In this document: positions 32,387 through 40,765 of the stretch, one piece after another
Layout of the letters: every line of letters starts with the position of its first letter
Position numbering within the stretch: the first letter of the stretch is position 1
NCBI GenBank assembly: GCA_934178345.1
Contig: CAKPQG010000018.1
Span: 1-47,353 of the forward strand
DNA: 47,353 nucleotides
Reading direction: 5' to 3'
Source of the DNA: an uncultured Dialister sp.
Lineage (GTDB): Bacteria; Bacillota; Negativicutes; Veillonellales; Dialisteraceae
Notes under the pieces: model-generated
What the model saw: only the letters and a program-made list of their open reading frames with translations
What the model was told of the DNA's origin: nothing
The model's database searches: none
Made by a program: the position numbers and the translations under genes

Positions 32387-33892
32387 TTATTCCTTCATGA
32401 CTGTCCCATCAGCGAGTGTGATGGTGTGTCCGTTGTACTGGATCGTGCCCAGATTGAAGAGGCTGGTGACCTCAGAGTCTGCCGTCAGGTTCCAGGTAGA
32501 GCCTTCGGCGATGAAGACATCGGCATTGGTCTTGTACGGAGCGCCCTCCTGGGCATTCGGAGCGATGGTAATCGCGCCGGTCCATGTGGACTGGTCTTTG
32601 ATATTGAGATTGATATCCGAGATGGTATCGAGGAGAATGTCGCCATTCAGGATCTGATGCGACAGGATGACTTCTGCGTGACCGCCGTTCGCGCCCGCAT
32701 CGCCCCAGCCGTAGCCGCCGTCATTGCCTGTGATGGTGAAGACAGGCGATGCTTCATCCTGCGTGAGCGTGCTGTCATTCAGCGTGATACGGCAGTGGGT
32801 GCCGGTCACATAGAACATACCGCCCTTGTGAGAGATGAGGCTTGCATGATTTGCCTCGAACTGCTGCGTCCCCGTGACACCGATCGCGTCGGCGTCCGAG
32901 TACATGACGATATTGTAAGGAAGCGCGCCCGTCTCATTGCCTTCGAGCGTCGCTCCTTCGAGGGTGATGGAGCTGATATTCTTGATGACGGCTGCCTTGG
33001 TCTTTTCCGCCTTGACAGAGCCGCCTGTGACGGTCACATCACCTTCGGTATAGATCCCGTGTGCATTGGCACCGGATGCGGTGAAAGCAGAGTTTTCGGT
33101 GAGAAGGATACCGCCGTTTTTAGAAATACGGATCGCTGGCGACTGATTTCCTGTCGTGGAAACCGTCGAGTCCTGCACCTTCATCATCGCACGCTGGGAG
33201 ACTTCGACGCCCGCTGCCTGCGCGCCCGTGGTGGAAACCTCTGCATTCGTCAGATTGATGTACGTGCCCTTGCTGTAGCCATAGGCACCCGTCGCGCCGT
33301 TTCCTGTGCTGGAAATCTTCGCATCCGTGAAAGCACCATGTCCGCCATGGGTCACGAGCAGCGCTGCATTCATTCCGTAGAGGTCGCTGCTTTCTGCACT
33401 CGAGGTATCGCCGGACTTCGTGATGGTATCGCCCTTCGCGGTGATGTATGCCATGGAGACGCGGAGCGCATTCTCATCCGCTTTGTCGGAATGGTAGGTC
33501 ATACCGTCATACGCACCATCGGATCCGATCTCGGCAGCTGCGCTCCCCTGGTCTGCGGTATACTTCGCTGCCGGTGCCGGCTCCGGTTCCGGCTCCGGCT
33601 CCGGCTCGGGTTCCGGTTCGGGCAGCGGAGCGGGCTCCGGTTCAGCAGGCTTCGGTGCTTCTGGTGAAAGATTCTTGAACGTGCCGGACTCGACCGCGCT
33701 CTGGACATCAGGCAGCGTCAAAGACAGCCCCTTCAGCAGGGCATCGGTGTAGTTCACACTTTCCGCAGGTGCTTCCTGAGCTGCCACCGGAGCCGCCGGA
33801 GCAGGCTCTGCAGCTTCTGCCATAGAAAGCGGCAGCACTGCCCCTGTCAGAGCCAGCGCGCAGAGAAGGGACGTCAGTTTATTGGATTTCAT
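32387..33892 (-). CDS. Secreted beta-helix surface protein with Pro-Glu spacer
   Basis: 501 residues. A signal peptide (about 1-27, ending AEA) is followed by an Ala/Pro-rich stretch, a rigid (PE)n spacer (about 82-104) and a repetitive domain of short strands (about 150-490: repeated STTGN/TASGAN/SSTGNG turns). This is typical of right-handed parallel beta-helix (pectin-lyase-like) passengers. There is no C-terminal beta-barrel, no SLH and no sorting motif, so anchoring is unclear. It could be an adhesin passenger released to the surface or an autotransporter that lost its barrel. The ATG at 33892 has AGAGGA upstream; the 10-codon upstream extension is unsupported. Confidence 0.75.
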   Translation of the reverse strand: MKSNKLTSLLCALALTGAVLPLSMAEAAEPAPAAPVAAQEAPAESVNYTDALLKGLSLTLPDVQSAVESGTFKNLSPEAPKPAEPEPAPLPEPEPEPEPEPEPEPAPAAKYTADQGSAAAEIGSDGAYDGMTYHSDKADENALRVSMAYITAKGDTITKSGDTSSAESSDLYGMNAALLVTHGGHGAFTDAKISSTGNGATGAYGYSKGTYINLTNAEVSTTGAQAAGVEVSQRAMMKVQDSTVSTTGNQSPAIRISKNGGILLTENSAFTASGANAHGIYTEGDVTVTGGSVKAEKTKAAVIKNISSITLEGATLEGNETGALPYNIVMYSDADAIGVTGTQQFEANHASLISHKGGMFYVTGTHCRITLNDSTLTQDEASPVFTITGNDGGYGWGDAGANGGHAEVILSHQILNGDILLDTISDINLNIKDQSTWTGAITIAPNAQEGAPYKTNADVFIAEGSTWNLTADSEVTSLFNLGTIQYNGHTITLADGTVMKE

Positions 33893-34680
33893 AGGATTCC
33901 TCTTTTCTTTACTTGAAGCCATATTGACCTGAAACTATATATAAAGGTATAAAAATGCATTTCCTGTCATACTGACTTCCATTTTACAACATTCTTTGAG
34001 AATTGTCATTAAAGAAAGGTTTAAGGGTTCAGCCCCTCGGGCGTGCCGTCCCATGATTACGTTTGAAAGCTCTGCTCGAATGAGGAATTAGGAATGAGGA
34101 ATTAGGAATGGTGGTGCGGCGCATAAAAATCAGAAGCGCCGCGGAGTTTTGATAGCGCTTCGCGCGCATCGTCATTTCGAGCGTAGCCCTCAATCTTTAT
34201 TGCAGAACGTTCATCGCCTGATGTGAGGCAGCACCAGGACATCGTTTTCCCTCGGCGCATACACGCTGATTCCCGCAGTGCAGTAAAGATCCCTCGGCTA
34301 CGCTCGGGATGACGATGCCGGCGAATCCCAGTCACTAGTCACTCCTAATCCCCAATCCCTAATCCCTAGCCACTAATCCCTAGCTACCAGTCACTAGACA
34401 TTAGGCACTCATACCTGCTTTCAAACTTCAGGGTTAGCCCGTGGAGCGTGGTGCCCCTTGATTGTGTGCGAAAGAGGGGGAGCGGGTTCTATAGGTTCTG
34501 AGAGTTCAAAGGGGATGGTACAGCACATTTCGTCATCCTGAGCGGAGAAAAACGTCGTATGTTAAAAAATGGCTTATCTGAAATGGGAGAACTGAGTCGA
34601 AGGATCTAAGCGCCGCGGAGTATAAATAGGGCGATGCCCGCTTGAAACTTTAGATGTCTGATATCTGACGTCCCCCAGTC
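33893..34680. repeat. Gap with promoter-like AT-rich DNA and mosaic repeats before upp
   Basis: 33893-34015 is AT-rich and probably holds the beta-helix gene promoter, but I cannot place it with confidence. 34018-34460 is a full mosaic unit with the long CGTCATTTCGAGCGTAG...GCTCGGGATGACG insert (about 34160-34320). 34528-34610 is a CATCCTGAGCGGAG palindrome. 34640-34690 has further repeat arrays. No gene. Confidence 0.78.
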
Positions 34681-34727
34681 TTTACGTCTCCTGGTCTTTC
34701 AGTCTAGCCCCACATCCCTCTCATTTG

Positions 34728-34736
34728 TGATACAAT
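34728..34736 (+). promoter_or_regulatory. Extended -10 promoter of upp
   Basis: TGATACAAT gives a TGn extended -10, about 50 bp before the start codon. No clear -35 is seen. Confidence 0.5.
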
Positions 34737-34786
34737 GAAAAAAGCAAAAATCACTATTCACTCTGTATTTCCCTGAGGAGGCCATT

Positions 34787-35410
34787 ATGCATATCCATGT
34801 CATTGATCATCCGCTGATCCAGCACAAGCTGACCATTATGAGAAAGAAAGAAACCAGCTCCGGCGAGTTCCGCCGTCTGCTGCAGGAAATCACACTCCTG
34901 ATGGGCTATGAACTCACCCGCGACCTGCCGCTCGAAGATGTCGCTATCGAGACACCGCTCGAAAAAGCGACAGGGAAACAGGTCGCCGGCAAGAAGCTCG
35001 GCATCGTCCCGATCCTGCGCGCCGGCTTCGGCATGGTGGAAGGCCTCACCGAACTCATGCCCTCTGCCCGCATCGGCGTCATCGGCCTCTACCGCGATCC
35101 CGTCACCGCCAAGCCGATCGAATACTACTGCAAGCTCCCGGATGTGGAAAATCGTGACTTCATCCTTGTCGATCCGATGCTCGCTACCGGAGGCAGCGCC
35201 GTCGCAGCCATCGACATGATGAAAGAAAAAGGCGTCAAGAATATCAAATTCATGTGCCTCGTCGCTGCCCCGGAAGGTGTCGAGGTCGTGAACCAGGCGC
35301 ATCCGGATGTACCGATCTATACCGCCTCCCTCGACCGTCAGCTGAATGAAAAGAAATACATCCTCCCGGGCCTTGGCGATGCCGGCGACCGCATCTTCGG
35401 GACGAAGTAA
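34787..35410 (+). CDS. upp: Uracil phosphoribosyltransferase
   Basis: Salvages uracil: uracil + PRPP gives UMP + PPi in the cytoplasm. The 207 residues show the family start VIDHPLIQHKLTIMR, the ILRAGFGMVEG segment, the PRPP-binding loop VDPMLATGGSA (about 127-137) and the uracil-binding end GLGDAGDRIFGTK. The ribosome-binding site is GAGGAGG. It is a single-gene unit, one of the few on the plus strand. A bidirectional terminator is 290 bp downstream, after a repeat block. Confidence 0.97.
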   Translation: MHIHVIDHPLIQHKLTIMRKKETSSGEFRRLLQEITLLMGYELTRDLPLEDVAIETPLEKATGKQVAGKKLGIVPILRAGFGMVEGLTELMPSARIGVIGLYRDPVTAKPIEYYCKLPDVENRDFILVDPMLATGGSAVAAIDMMKEKGVKNIKFMCLVAAPEGVEVVNQAHPDVPIYTASLDRQLNEKKYILPGLGDAGDRIFGTK

Positions 35411-35699
35411 GAAGGTTTAAGGGTTAGCCTATCGGGCGTGCCGTCCTTTGATTCCGTTTGAAAGATTCGTTTGAATGAGAAATTAGAAATTAGAAATGAG
35501 AAATGGTGGTGCCCGAACGTGGTATTTAGTCACCAGTCACCAGTCACTCCTAATCCCTAGCCACTAATCCCTAGCTACCAGTCTCTAGTCACTAGTCACT
35601 CATCCCTGCTTTCAAACTTCAGAGTTCAGGGTTGTTGCGGCGGCTTCGCCGCAAGTATATAGGCGATGCCCGCTTGCCGTTTTCATCCCCGTTTCCATA
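35411..35699. repeat. Mosaic repeat block after upp
   Basis: It holds the TTAGCCTATCGGGCG module, GAAATTAGAAATGAG heptamers, AGTCACC/AATCCCT arrays (about 35530-35605) and TGCTTTCAAACTTCAG. There is no gene. Confidence 0.75.
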
Positions 35700-35745
35700 C
35701 AAAAAGCCGCAGAGTGAATCATACGATTCCCTCTGCGGCTTTTTC
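35700..35745. terminator. Bidirectional terminator between upp and the CpXC gene
   Basis: AAAAAGCCGCAGAG and CTCTGCGGCTTTTT enclose a 16-nt loop. Confidence 0.85.
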
Positions 35746-35754
35746 GATGCAGAT

Positions 35755-35900
35755 GAAATATAAACGGTTTTCGGGCATCGCCCATCTATACTCCGCGGCG
35801 CTTCCATATGATGATGCGCCACACCACACCCCTGAACCCTGAACCTTGAACCCTGAATCTCTTTCGCACAATCAAAGGGCGCCCCGCCCACGGACTTCCC
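35755..35900. repeat. Mosaic repeat segment
   Basis: It carries the GGGCATCGCCCAT...CGCGGCGC module and the TGAACCC/TTGAACC heptamers up to the next stop codon. Confidence 0.65.
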
Positions 35901-35903
35901 CTT

Positions 35904-36545
35904 CTATCCCATCCGTTCCACGACATCCTTTGCCCAGTCGCGGTCGATATAGAGATCGTTCCTTGTCGCGGCATCGAGGCGTTCATACGCGCTGTCATAG
36001 ATGGCCTTGTACAGGGATTCATCAAATTCCATCGATGCCACCATCTCTCCCGCTCTGCGGAAGAGGAAGCCGTGCACGCCGTCGTCATTAGTCGCGAAAT
36101 AGATCTCGTCGATCTTCTTATCCTTGTAATGCGCCTCGACATTGTCCCAGATGGAGCTCTTGATGATCTCCACGATCCGGTCATCGAAGCCCGCATCGAG
36201 GATGAGGAGCTTTTCCTTGAACGCATTGTAGGAGCGGACGATGCGTTTCCGGTAGCCGTCGAAGGCATTCCCCCGCTGGTCTAAGATCTGCGCCATATCC
36301 GATGTATCGCCGCCGTCCGCGCTGACGTAGATCAGCACCTTATCCTCCTGCTGATGATAGAGGAAATTGTAATTCAAAAGCGCTGACGCGCCGCACTCCG
36401 GGCAGTGGAAACGGAAGGCCTCATCATTTCTGACCTTCTCCTTCATCTCCGGATTCTCCATCGTATTGATGCTGTCCCATACGAGGAAAGACGTCTTCTT
36501 CCCGCATTTCGGACAGGTGATCTCCTGCATAGCACTCTGTGACAT
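35904..36545 (-). CDS. CpXC domain protein
   Basis: 213 residues. The N-terminal domain has two zinc-ribbon-like pairs, CPKCGKK (about 11-17) and HCPECGAS (about 47-54), the hallmark of the CpXC family, whose biochemical role is not established. The C-terminal part is mixed alpha/beta with no motif I know. The ATG at 36545 has CAGGAGG. It is alone on its strand between repeat blocks and leuC. Firm family assignment, unknown function. Confidence 0.85.
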   Translation of the reverse strand: MSQSAMQEITCPKCGKKTSFLVWDSINTMENPEMKEKVRNDEAFRFHCPECGASALLNYNFLYHQQEDKVLIYVSADGGDTSDMAQILDQRGNAFDGYRKRIVRSYNAFKEKLLILDAGFDDRIVEIIKSSIWDNVEAHYKDKKIDEIYFATNDDGVHGFLFRRAGEMVASMEFDESLYKAIYDSAYERLDAATRNDLYIDRDWAKDVVERMG

Positions 36546-36691
36546 AATTGGCCTCCTGTAATTAAATCTCTATCCATTATAACAGGGGACCTGCGCCTTG
36601 GGAAGAAATAGTAAGAAATCAAAACAGAGCGCAGAAAGCAGGGCGGCGCGACGCTTTATAAGGAAATACCGTTTCTAACATGAGATGCCCA

Positions 36692-37951
36692 TCACCTCAC
36701 GCTCGCGATCTCACCCGCGATCGCGGAAGCCGCAGCGACCTCCGGATTCACGAGATAGGCCTTCGCGCGTGGTGAACCGAAGCGGCCAAGGAAATTGCGG
36801 TTATTCGTACCGAGCATGACCTCGCCCTCCCCCATGAGCGCCATCGTGCGGCCCTCGCAGAAAGAGCAGTAGGGCGGCGTCACCAACGCACCGGCTCGCA
36901 CAAGGTCTTGGATGTAGCCGCGCCGCATAGCCTCTTCCATGATGGCATTCGAAGCCGGTGTCACCACACATTTCACATATGGATCGACCTTCTTTTCGCG
37001 AAGAATGCCGGCAGCGATCGCGAGATCCTCCAGTCGTCCATTCGTACACGAGCCGATACAGACCTGTGTGATCTTCGTCCCCAGGACCTCACTCACAGGA
37101 TGGATATTGTCCACATAAGGCGGGCAGGCGCAGACAGGCACGAAGTCCTCGCCGCGATACGTGAGCGTCTTCTCATAGCAGGCCCCTTCATCAGGCTTCA
37201 CCCAGTCGACGTCTTCGAGCTTCTCACCGCAGTAGGCTGCCGTCTTCTCATCCGCAGGGAAGAGCCCCGCCTTCGCACCGCACTCGACCACCATATTGGC
37301 TATGGTGAGACGCGAGTCGATGGAAAGAGAGGAAATCGCACTCCCCGTAAATTCGAGAGACCTGTACGTCCCGCCCGCCGCCTTGAGATCCCCCAAGACA
37401 CGAAGAATGATATCCTTCGCATAGACATGCGGCGGCAGCGACCCCTCTATCTCTATGCGGATCGAAGCCGGTACCCTGAGCCAGAGCTCGCCCGTCCCCC
37501 ACAGATACGCCATCTCCGTATAGCCGATACCGGTAGAGAAACAGCCCACTGCGCCATACGTCGTCGTATGCGAGTCCGTGCAGAGGATGATCCGCCCCGG
37601 CTTCGCATAGCCCATCTCCGGAATGAGCTGGTGACAGATACCGCCCGTCGGATGGAAATCAGAAATGCCGTATGTCTCACAAAGCCTGTAGCCGTAGGAA
37701 AGACTTCTCGGATCAGAAGGCAGACAGGCCGGCTGCAAATGATCGTGAAAAATCACCAGCCGCTCCGGGTATCTGACAGAGTGGAAATTCATTTTCCGCA
37801 GCCTTTTATATAATTTTTCCGTATAAATGTCATGGCAGACCGCATAGTCCGGACGGACCACGACCAGATCCCCCGGCTTCAGATCTGAAAGACCGGTATG
37901 CCGCATCAATATTTTTTCCGCCATCGTATGAGGCGTAGCAGTATGTTTCAT
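36692..37951 (-). CDS. leuC: 3-isopropylmalate dehydratase large subunit / homoaconitase family (LeuC-like)
   Basis: [4Fe-4S] hydro-lyase large subunit, 419 residues. The aconitase-family motifs are intact: GGICHQL, TDSHTTTYGAVG, the Fe-S Cys in CIGSCTNGR and the pair CSFC in PPYCSFCEGR, then NNRNFLGRFGSP. Length and the HACN-type pattern fit LeuC or homoaconitase-like enzymes; leucine synthesis genes (leuA, leuB) are not nearby, so the substrate is open. Its LeuD half is part of the fusion protein encoded upstream (38510-40129). The ATG at 37951 has AAAGGAC. Confidence 0.88.
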   Translation of the reverse strand: MKHTATPHTMAEKILMRHTGLSDLKPGDLVVVRPDYAVCHDIYTEKLYKRLRKMNFHSVRYPERLVIFHDHLQPACLPSDPRSLSYGYRLCETYGISDFHPTGGICHQLIPEMGYAKPGRIILCTDSHTTTYGAVGCFSTGIGYTEMAYLWGTGELWLRVPASIRIEIEGSLPPHVYAKDIILRVLGDLKAAGGTYRSLEFTGSAISSLSIDSRLTIANMVVECGAKAGLFPADEKTAAYCGEKLEDVDWVKPDEGACYEKTLTYRGEDFVPVCACPPYVDNIHPVSEVLGTKITQVCIGSCTNGRLEDLAIAAGILREKKVDPYVKCVVTPASNAIMEEAMRRGYIQDLVRAGALVTPPYCSFCEGRTMALMGEGEVMLGTNNRNFLGRFGSPRAKAYLVNPEVAAASAIAGEIASVR

Positions 37952-38252
37952 TCGTTTGTCCTTTGGTAGTAGGTGTGGGGCATGCCGTCCCTTGATCGCG
38001 TGCGAAAGCTCTGCTTTAATGAGAACTTGGAATCAGAAATGAAGGTGGCGGCTTCGCCCTTGGGAAAGGCGTTGTGTCGAGAAAAGCGGTATCCTCGTAT
38101 CGCAGCCTTCCCCATTGGGGAAGGGGGACCGCGCCAGCGGTGGATAGGGTGCTCTCGTTAATTGTCGACTTGAGATGCATTTCCTCGCTCTCTTTCATAC
38201 CGCTAGTACCCTATCCGGCTCGCTCCGCTCGCCACCTTCCCCAATGGGGAAG
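37952..38252. repeat. Palindromic C-rich repeat between leuC and the fusion gene
   Basis: 37965-38050 is a partial mosaic unit (GGGGCATGCCGTCCC, GAAAGCTCTGC). 38105-38250 contains paired CCTTCCCCATTGGGGAAGG elements separated by CCGCTAGTACCCTATCCGGCTCGCTCCGC. There is no gene. Confidence 0.7.
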
Positions 38253-38470
38253 GCTATTAAGTTAAGCGGCAGATCATTCTTGGCTCCCCATCGGGGGAGC
38301 TCCCCGAAGGGGTGAGGGGGCTACGTAGCGGTATTGCATGAAAGTATTGGAATATCGATAGCATCGGACTATTCAACATAGCACGCTATACCGCTAGCAT
38401 GCCCCTTTTGCCTTCGGCACTTCCCCCGAAGGGGGAAGCAAGTCGTTACGGCGCTAACGATTTCCTTAAC
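38253..38470. mobile_element. MITE-2 copy, one end decayed
   Basis: It starts with GCTATTAAGTTAAG and holds GGCTCCCCATCGGGGGAGC and CTTCCCCCGAAGGGGGAAG palindromes. The far inverted end is reduced to TTTCCTTAAC. It is inserted beside the CCTTCCCCAATGGGGAAGG repeat, as at 42487. Heptamer units (AGTCACT) follow at 38480-38520 and run into the fusion gene stop. Confidence 0.65.
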
Positions 38471-38509
38471 AAATCGCTATACCAGTCACTAGCCACTAGT
38501 CACTTGTCA

Positions 38510-40129
38510 CTAGCCACCGGTCACACTCTTCACCAGTCCGCCCGCCATGATGAGGCGGTACAGATTGTCCGGCATCCGGGGGATGGGGTAGCGTTTCCCC
38601 TGATGCAGGATGCAGTCATTGATGATGACTTTCACCGTATCCCCCTCGCGGACGTGATCCGGAAGAGCCGGGCACTCGATGAGAAGCACCCCGTTATTGA
38701 TCGCATTGCGGAAGAAAATGCGGGCGAAAGACTTCGCAATGATGCAGCGGATCCCGGAAGTCGCGATGACCTCCGCCGCCTGCTCCCGCGACGAACCGCA
38801 CCCGAAATTGCTTCCTGCGACAAGGATATCCCCCTCGCGGATTTCCCCAGCCAGCTCCGGGCGAAGCGGTTCGAACATATGCCGCTTCACCTCTTCCCAC
38901 GACGCATACGAAAGATGCTGCGTCGGGATGATGATATCCGTATCGATATCATCACCAAATTTCCACACGCGCCCTTCGAGCGTCCTGGCAGATGGCGTCT
39001 GCATTTCCGCCTTTTTCTCTCGATAGCGCGGCATCGATTTCTTCTGCGGAGCGATTTCCTTCCGCTTGCTGCCATCCAGCATCCCTGTGAGCGCTGCCTC
39101 CGCTTGGGCCCGCGTCGAAGAAAGGAATACCGCGCCGCCCGCATAGCCCGCTTCATTGTGGATATCATTGGAAATCATCCGCTCTGCTTCTCCGATGCGC
39201 GCCTCATAGTCCGGCGTCGCGCACTGGCTCAGCACCAAACCACCCGCCTCCATGATCGCCGCCAGATACCCGAGACTCGCCGCCTTTTCATACACCTCAC
39301 CCGACGCCGGTGCGACGCTGAGGCGCACACCGCGCGCGATGCGCTTCCCCTTGAGCATCTCCGCGAGGATTTCCATATCCTTCAGAAAACCTCCATATGC
39401 ACCACCCACAAAAACCGCCTGCACAGAAACAGGGGGACACGCTTCCGTGACGCGCCCATCCGGCAGCAAAAGCGAAGGCCTCACCTCCGCAAGAGCGATC
39501 TCACACTCTCCTGCTCCAGAGAAAGCCTGAAACAGAGCCGATCGCGCCCCCAGCTTCTGCATCATCCCGCAAAGGATCATCCTCTCTTCGATAGAGAAAT
39601 CTCCCCCTCGAAACACCAGCACCCTATCCGCTGTCACACGCCCTTCCAGACGAGAAATAAGCATGCGTCCCACATCTCTCACATCCACATCGGATGCCAT
39701 CTCTCCTACGAAAGAAATCCGAAACGGCGAAGGCGCTCGATCCATCCATGTATCCGATGCGAGCGCCTTCGCCATCTCCTCCTGCGACACGCAAAGACCC
39801 AGCGCTCCCTTCGCGCCCACCATCAGCACATCCGGATCACAGGCGAGCACCACATCCCCCGCCTGCGCCCGCGATGCGGCCTCATGCGCCGCCATCCCCC
39901 GCCCGTAAGCGAAGGAAAGCCCCCGCCGTCTCGCCTCTTCCATCAGCTGACGCTGCAGGAGCGACTCCTCCGGCGCATTCGGCGGCACCTTGTGATCGAT
40001 ACGCACCAGCACCTTCTCCGGCGCTTTCACCACGCTCGCCATCTCCAGCACACCATCCGCCAAAGGATGATTCAGCACATAAAGCGACGGCGCGCCCGTC
40101 GGCCTATTCCAATCGATCGACTCCTCCAT
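38510..40129 (-). CDS. Fusion of a degenerate LeuC-like domain with a complete LeuD domain
   Basis: 539 residues. The C-terminal about 157 residues (from about 383) are a full LeuD/aconitase swivel domain with FGDDIDTDIIIP and GSNFGCGSSREQA. The N-terminal about 370 residues follow the order of LeuC (ADGVLEMA, DPDVLMVGAKGALG, FRISFVGEM, VFRGGDFSIEERMILC), but every catalytic motif is lost: GICHQ, DSHTTTYGA, GSCTNG and CSxC have no counterpart with the Fe-S cysteines. It probably pairs with the intact LeuC encoded downstream, with a non-catalytic half acting structurally; that is inference. The GTG at 40183 cannot be the start because a -10 (TGGTATAAT, about 40159-40167) lies after it; I use the ATG at 40129. 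Confidence 0.85.
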   Translation of the reverse strand: MEESIDWNRPTGAPSLYVLNHPLADGVLEMASVVKAPEKVLVRIDHKVPPNAPEESLLQRQLMEEARRRGLSFAYGRGMAAHEAASRAQAGDVVLACDPDVLMVGAKGALGLCVSQEEMAKALASDTWMDRAPSPFRISFVGEMASDVDVRDVGRMLISRLEGRVTADRVLVFRGGDFSIEERMILCGMMQKLGARSALFQAFSGAGECEIALAEVRPSLLLPDGRVTEACPPVSVQAVFVGGAYGGFLKDMEILAEMLKGKRIARGVRLSVAPASGEVYEKAASLGYLAAIMEAGGLVLSQCATPDYEARIGEAERMISNDIHNEAGYAGGAVFLSSTRAQAEAALTGMLDGSKRKEIAPQKKSMPRYREKKAEMQTPSARTLEGRVWKFGDDIDTDIIIPTQHLSYASWEEVKRHMFEPLRPELAGEIREGDILVAGSNFGCGSSREQAAEVIATSGIRCIIAKSFARIFFRNAINNGVLLIECPALPDHVREGDTVKVIINDCILHQGKRYPIPRMPDNLYRLIMAGGLVKSVTGG

Positions 40130-40158
40130 CCTATCCCATCCTTTCGTTTTCACTCCAT

Positions 40159-40167
40159 TATACCATG
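40159..40167 (-). promoter_or_regulatory. Extended -10 promoter of the pseudo-LeuC/LeuD gene
   Basis: On the minus strand, TGGTATAAT, 30 bp before the chosen ATG. The -35 is weak. Confidence 0.55.
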
Positions 40168-40239
40168 ACTGCGCGCCAGACACGCATCATCTAGCGTGGT
40201 CCGTGCATGTGAAGCATCCCGTTCCTCGTATCCCCCCTC

Positions 40240-40640
40240 TCTTTCATACCGCTAGAAGTTGGAAAGCAGGAATGAGTGGCTAGGGATTAGGGATTGGGGA
40301 TTAGGAGTGACTAGTGACTGGTGACTGGGATTTCTCCGGCATCGTCATCCCGAGCGCAGCCGAGGGATCTTTCTTGTACTGCGGGAATCTGCGTGTATGC
40401 GCTGAGGGAAAACGATGTCTTGGTGCTGCCTCACATCAGGCGATGAGCGTTCTTCAATAAAGATTTCTCGGCTACGCTCGAAATGACGATGCGCGTGAAG
40501 CACTATCGAAACTTCGCGGCGCTTCCAGATTTTTATGCGCCGCACCACCATTTCTCATTTCTCATTTCTCATTTCTAATTTCTCATTCAAACATAATCAA
40601 AGGGCAGCACGCCCCATGGGCTAACCTATGAGGATACGCA
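40240..40640. repeat. Mosaic repeat block upstream of the fusion gene
   Basis: A reversed full unit: AAGTTGGAAAGCAGG, GGGATTA/GTGACTG heptamers (about 40270-40330), CGTCATCCCGAGCGCAG...GCTCGAAATGACG (about 40344-40492), GCGGCGC...GCGCCGC, ATTTCTC heptamers (about 40550-40590) and GGGGC...GGGCTAA. There is no gene. Confidence 0.82.
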
Positions 40641-40699
40641 TAGAGTGCTATCGCCAAGATCGCATCGCACACGGCGATGGATGGAGCGAAGCGGGCAAT

Positions 40700-40736
40700 A
40701 AAAAAGGAAATCCCATTTCTGAGATTTCCTTTTTGG
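40700..40736 (-). terminator. Terminator after the SLH porin gene
   Basis: On the minus strand, AAAAAGGAAATC, a loop and GATTTCCTTTTTT, 30 bp past the stop. Confidence 0.88.
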
Positions 40737-40765
40737 ATTCAGGCTTATTTGCGAGAACTCACAAA

